Source of the DNA: Ruminococcaceae bacterium UBA3451
GTDB lineage: Bacteria; Bacillota; Clostridia; Oscillospirales; Acutalibacteraceae
Direction: 5' to 3'
Assembly (NCBI GenBank): GCA_002378845.1
Contig: DFRY01000054.1
Span: 2,585-9,817, forward strand
DNA: 7,233 nt
The translations under genes were made by a program, and so were the position numbers. This document shows positions 4,502 to 7,233 of this stretch, in pieces. The notes under the pieces were generated by a model, which did no database searches, was not told the DNA's origin, and was given only the letters and a program-made list of their open reading frames with translations. The stretch's first letter is position 1. Each line of letters begins with the position of its first letter.

Positions 4502-6208
4502 TTGAGTATCATCGGTTTAAAAGCAGCAAACTGCAAAAACTGCTACAAATGTGTAAAGGTTTGTCCGGTCAAATCCATAAAGGTAATCAGCGCACAGGCG
4601 CAAATTATTGAACGTGACTGTGTTTTGTGCGGCACCTGTCTGGAACAGTGCCCCCAAAACGCGAAAACGGTGGCAAGTGATGTTGCGCTGGTGAAAGAAT
4701 TGATTCGAAGGGGTGAGCGCGTCATTCTTTCGGTGGCGCCTTCTTATTACGGCTCCTTTGAATTTGACGACGTAAAAAAGTTTGCGGGCGCGGTACAGTC
4801 GCTTGGATTTTACGGCGCGGCGGAAACCAGTATGGGCGCGGCTTATGTCACCGCAGAATACCACAGGCTGATGCAGGAAAATCAAATGAAAAATATCATT
4901 ACTACCTGCTGCCCGTCGGTAAACCGCCTGGCTGAATTGTACTACCCCGATTTGGTGAACGAACTTGCGCCCGTTGTATCACCCATGATTGCCCATGCCC
5001 GTCTGCTGAAGCAGGTTTACGGCCGGGGCACGCGCGTTATTTTTGCAGGCCCGTGTATTGCAAAAATGGACGAGGCAGCCGATATTCGCCACAGCAATGA
5101 AATTGACGCGGTTATTACGTTTGAAGACCTTGCGGATTGGTTTACGGAACGCGGCATTACAATTGCAGACGCGGCCCCCGCATCCTTTTTAAACTCCAGT
5201 TCGAAAGTTCTGCGCATGTACCCGGTTGCGGACGGAATTCTTGCTTCGCTCCGCGCCAAAGGTGACCTGGGCGACTGGAGGCTGCTCAGTGTAAGCGGGC
5301 CGATGGAATGCATCGACCTGTTCAAAGCAATGAAACGCGGCGAATTGGAGCACTGTTTTGTGGAAGTCAACATGTGCCGCGGCGGCTGCATTAACGGCCC
5401 GGTCAGCCTGAAAGAGTCCGCATCGCGGTTTTCCGTTTCCCTGAAGGTGCGGAATTACGCGAAAGAGGACTGTGCGGGGTACCCGGAACTTCCGGAACAA
5501 ATTCCCCTGGGCATGCAGTTTGTTGACCGTTCCGCAAAGGAAGATATTCCTGACGAACAAACCATTCGTGCCATTTTGTCTAAAATCGGGAAAGAATCCC
5601 CGGAAGAGGAACTCAACTGCGGTTCCTGCGGCTACCCAACCTGCCGCGACAAAGCGATTGCCGTGTACCAGAACAAAGCCGAACTGACCATGTGCATGCC
5701 GTACATGCGCGAACGGGCGGAATCGCTTTCCAATTACGTCTTGACGGAAACACCTAATATTACGATTATTGTGGACAAAGACCTGAATATTATTGAGTTT
5801 AACGCGGCGGCGGAAACAGCTTTCCGAATTTCACGCAGAGAAGCGCTTCAAAAATGCATTTATGAAATTATTGACTCTTCCGATTTCCAGGAGGTCTTTG
5901 AATCCCGCCGGTCCCAATCTGACAAAAAGGTGACTTACCGCGAATACGGAATTACCACCATGCAGACAATCGTTTACATAGCGAAAGAAAATATTGCGAT
6001 GGGTATTTTTAAGGACATTACGCGGGAGGAAGCAGAACTGGAAAACAGAACCCGGCTCAGAAATGAAACGATGGAAATGGCGCAGAAAGTCATCGACAAA
6101 CAGATGATAGCGGCACAGCAAATTGCCAGCTTGCTGGGGGAAACCACAGCAGAAACCAAGGTGACGCTTACAAAGCTGAAAAATATGTTTGACGGTGATG
6201 AACAATGA
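4502..6208 (+). CDS. PAS-containing [FeFe]-hydrogenase-like sensor (group C / HydS type)
   Basis: This 568-residue cytoplasmic protein is probably a hydrogen or redox sensor rather than a bulk hydrogenase. Domains in order: two [4Fe-4S] clusters (Cys11, 14, 17, 21 and Cys40, 43, 46, 50); an H-cluster domain (about 75-300) with motif 1 TTCCPSVNRLAE (Cys136, 137), motif 2 GPCIAKMDE (Cys185, Lys188) and motif 3 EVNMCRGGCINGP (Cys292, 296); a FeS domain with C-x2-C-x4-C-x16-C (Cys373, 376, 381, 398); a PAS domain (about 410-510); and a helical tail (510-565). All cysteines for the H-cluster cubane are present. Motifs 2 and 3 lack the methionines of catalytic enzymes, and the GGGQP end is shortened to GP. 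PAS plus tail replace an enzymatic output, so the signal presumably passes to the phosphatase, whose start overlaps this stop (ATGA). The TTG start is supported by GGGTGA 7 bases upstream. Confidence 0.9.
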   Translation: MSIIGLKAANCKNCYKCVKVCPVKSIKVISAQAQIIERDCVLCGTCLEQCPQNAKTVASDVALVKELIRRGERVILSVAPSYYGSFEFDDVKKFAGAVQSLGFYGAAETSMGAAYVTAEYHRLMQENQMKNIITTCCPSVNRLAELYYPDLVNELAPVVSPMIAHARLLKQVYGRGTRVIFAGPCIAKMDEAADIRHSNEIDAVITFEDLADWFTERGITIADAAPASFLNSSSKVLRMYPVADGILASLRAKGDLGDWRLLSVSGPMECIDLFKAMKRGELEHCFVEVNMCRGGCINGPVSLKESASRFSVSLKVRNYAKEDCAGYPELPEQIPLGMQFVDRSAKEDIPDEQTIRAILSKIGKESPEEELNCGSCGYPTCRDKAIAVYQNKAELTMCMPYMRERAESLSNYVLTETPNITIIVDKDLNIIEFNAAAETAFRISRREALQKCIYEIIDSSDFQEVFESRRSQSDKKVTYREYGITTMQTIVYIAKENIAMGIFKDITREEAELENRTRLRNETMEMAQKVIDKQMIAAQQIASLLGETTAETKVTLTKLKNMFDGDEQ

Positions 6209-7233
6209 ACATGCATGTTGACGCCGCCTACCGCAGCTTAAACAAATACGGGGAGGAACTTTGCGGGGATAAAGTGCAGATTTCCCGCACCGCAGATTCT
6301 ACTATTGCCGTTCTGGCCGACGGCCTTGGCAGCGGGGTAAAAGCAAATATCCTCTCTACCTTGACCGGCAGCATTCTTTCCACCATGCTTGACGAAGGGG
6401 CTACCGTTGCGGAAGCGGTGGAAACGGTTGCCAAAACTCTGCCGGTCTGCAATGTGCGCAAGCTGGCGTATTCCACATTCAGCATTATTCAGATTTTCGA
6501 CAACGGCAACGTCTCTTTGGTGGAATTTGACAATCCGCCGTGCATTTTTATCCGCAACGGAAAAGCCATTGACTTGGAAAGCTGCTCGGAAGTCAAAGAG
6601 TACGCGGGGAAAACGGTGACGGAAAGCCATTTCACTGTTCATTCGGGTGACGTACTTGCTCTGGTCAGCGACGGCGTGGTTTACGCCGGGGTAGGGCAGG
6701 CGCTGAACTTCGGCTGGAATTGGGAAAATGTGTCCGCCTGGCTTGCGAAAACCTCTTTAAAAGAATTTTTCGCACCGCGGCTTGCGGTCTCGCTGTCACA
6801 GGCGGTGGACGAACTTTATTTAAATAAACCGGGGGACGATTCCACCGTACTGGTAATCCGCATTTCTCCGCGCAGCGTAGTCAACCTGTTTTCCGGTCCA
6901 CCCGCCAAGGAAGCGGACGACGGCCGCATGGTTCACGATTTTATGACATCTTCGGGTACAAGGATTGTCTGCGGTGGAACAAGCGCCAATGTGGTGGCGC
7001 GCATATTAAACCGCAAGGTCGAAACCACCCTTCATTATGACGACCCCGACATTCCGCCTGTCGGCCGGATTGAGGGAATCGACCTGGTTACGGAAGGCGT
7101 GCTTACCCTGAGCAGAACCGTCGAAATTCTCAAAAATTATCTGTCCCGCGAAGCGGACACCTTTTATTTCCGTATGCTCGACGAACCGAACGGCGCGGCA
7201 AAAATCGCGAAAATACTGTTGGAAAACTGCACT
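6205..7233 (+). CDS. SpoIIE/PP2C-type serine/threonine protein phosphatase (partial, 3' end outside the window)
   Basis: The frame is open from the ATG at 6205 to the last base, giving 343 residues without a stop. The N-terminal part (about 1-220) is a SpoIIE-type PP2C domain. The expected metal-binding aspartates are Asp22 (CGDK), Asp39 (ADGLGSG), Asp156 (SDGV) and Asp211/212 (GDDSTVLVI), so it should be an active Mn/Mg-dependent phosphatase. Residues from about 225 form an additional region with a glycine-rich turn (VCGGTSANVVARIL, 255-268) that I cannot assign. No membrane segment or N-terminal sensor domain is present, unlike SpoIIE itself. GGTGA (6194-6198) lies 6 bases before the ATG, which overlaps the preceding TGA, so translation is coupled to the hydrogenase-like sensor. 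The likely role is dephosphorylating an anti-sigma-antagonist-like or other phosphoprotein in response to the sensor; the target is not in the window. An ATG at 6211 is an alternative start. Confidence 0.9.
   Translation, partial: MNMHVDAAYRSLNKYGEELCGDKVQISRTADSTIAVLADGLGSGVKANILSTLTGSILSTMLDEGATVAEAVETVAKTLPVCNVRKLAYSTFSIIQIFDNGNVSLVEFDNPPCIFIRNGKAIDLESCSEVKEYAGKTVTESHFTVHSGDVLALVSDGVVYAGVGQALNFGWNWENVSAWLAKTSLKEFFAPRLAVSLSQAVDELYLNKPGDDSTVLVIRISPRSVVNLFSGPPAKEADDGRMVHDFMTSSGTRIVCGGTSANVVARILNRKVETTLHYDDPDIPPVGRIEGIDLVTEGVLTLSRTVEILKNYLSREADTFYFRMLDEPNGAAKIAKILLENCT

Noticed and set aside
5017..5560. Long minus-strand open frames of about 120 codons opposite the hydrogenase-like gene
   Set aside because: They lie wholly inside a gene with many conserved cysteine motifs, lack ribosome binding sites and recognisable domains, and are the usual shadows of a GC-richer coding strand.
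4502..6208. Catalytic (group A) [FeFe] hydrogenase
   Set aside because: The H-cluster motifs are altered (GPC, EVNMC, no GGGQP), and the protein carries FeS, PAS and helical C-terminal parts next to a phosphatase gene, which points to a sensory role.
6389..6619. A 76-codon + strand frame inside the phosphatase gene
   Set aside because: It is a shadow frame. The phosphatase frame from 6205 is open to the window end and carries all PP2C motifs.

Overview
The window looks like chromosomal DNA of a strictly anaerobic, low-to-middle GC Clostridia-type Firmicute. The signs are strong AGGAGG-type ribosome binding sites, TTG starts, sigma-A-like TTGACA/TATAAT promoters, a YtrA-type GntR repressor with ABC pairs, and a PAS-containing [FeFe]-hydrogenase-like sensor next to a SpoIIE phosphatase. 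A place in Oscillospirales/Ruminococcaceae is plausible but is inference only.

Layout (all genes on the + strand). 1-120 is the 3' end of an unidentified gene, closed by a strong intrinsic terminator (134-165). 299-1946 is a two-gene ABC exporter operon of BcrA/BcrB (bacitracin/lantibiotic-immunity) type behind its own promoter (P1). 2066-3803 is a second operon (P2): a YtrA-type GntR repressor, a YtrB-like ATPase and an ABC-2 permease. It ends at a perfect 12-bp stem terminator (3949-3980). From 4184 a third operon, behind a near-consensus promoter (P3, 4040-4068), encodes a thioredoxin-like [2Fe-2S] ferredoxin, a 568-aa group-C-type [FeFe]-hydrogenase sensor (two 4Fe-4S clusters, H-cluster domain, FeS domain, PAS, coiled tail), and a SpoIIE/PP2C phosphatase. 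The phosphatase runs off the right edge with no stop codon.

How the parts fit. P1 and P2 carry the same unusual operator: 8-bp units of consensus (T/C)A(G/A)TACA(A/G), two pointing one way and then, after a 6-bp centre, two (P2) or four (P1) pointing the other way. The units overlap the -10 boxes. The simplest reading is that the GntR protein represses its own operon and the upstream exporter operon together, as a cell-envelope or peptide-antibiotic stress response. The third operon reads as a hydrogen/redox-sensing module: ferredoxin and Fe-S clusters wired to an H-cluster, then PAS, then a translationally coupled protein phosphatase.

Two points deserve most attention. First, the second permease has an in-frame TGA (3801-3803) just before its last membrane helix. 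The same frame stays open for 40 more codons encoding an obvious sixth helix and basic tail, and stops just before the terminator. Second, the operator has an iteron-like architecture shared by both ABC promoters. I saw no tRNA, rRNA, IS element or CRISPR array.
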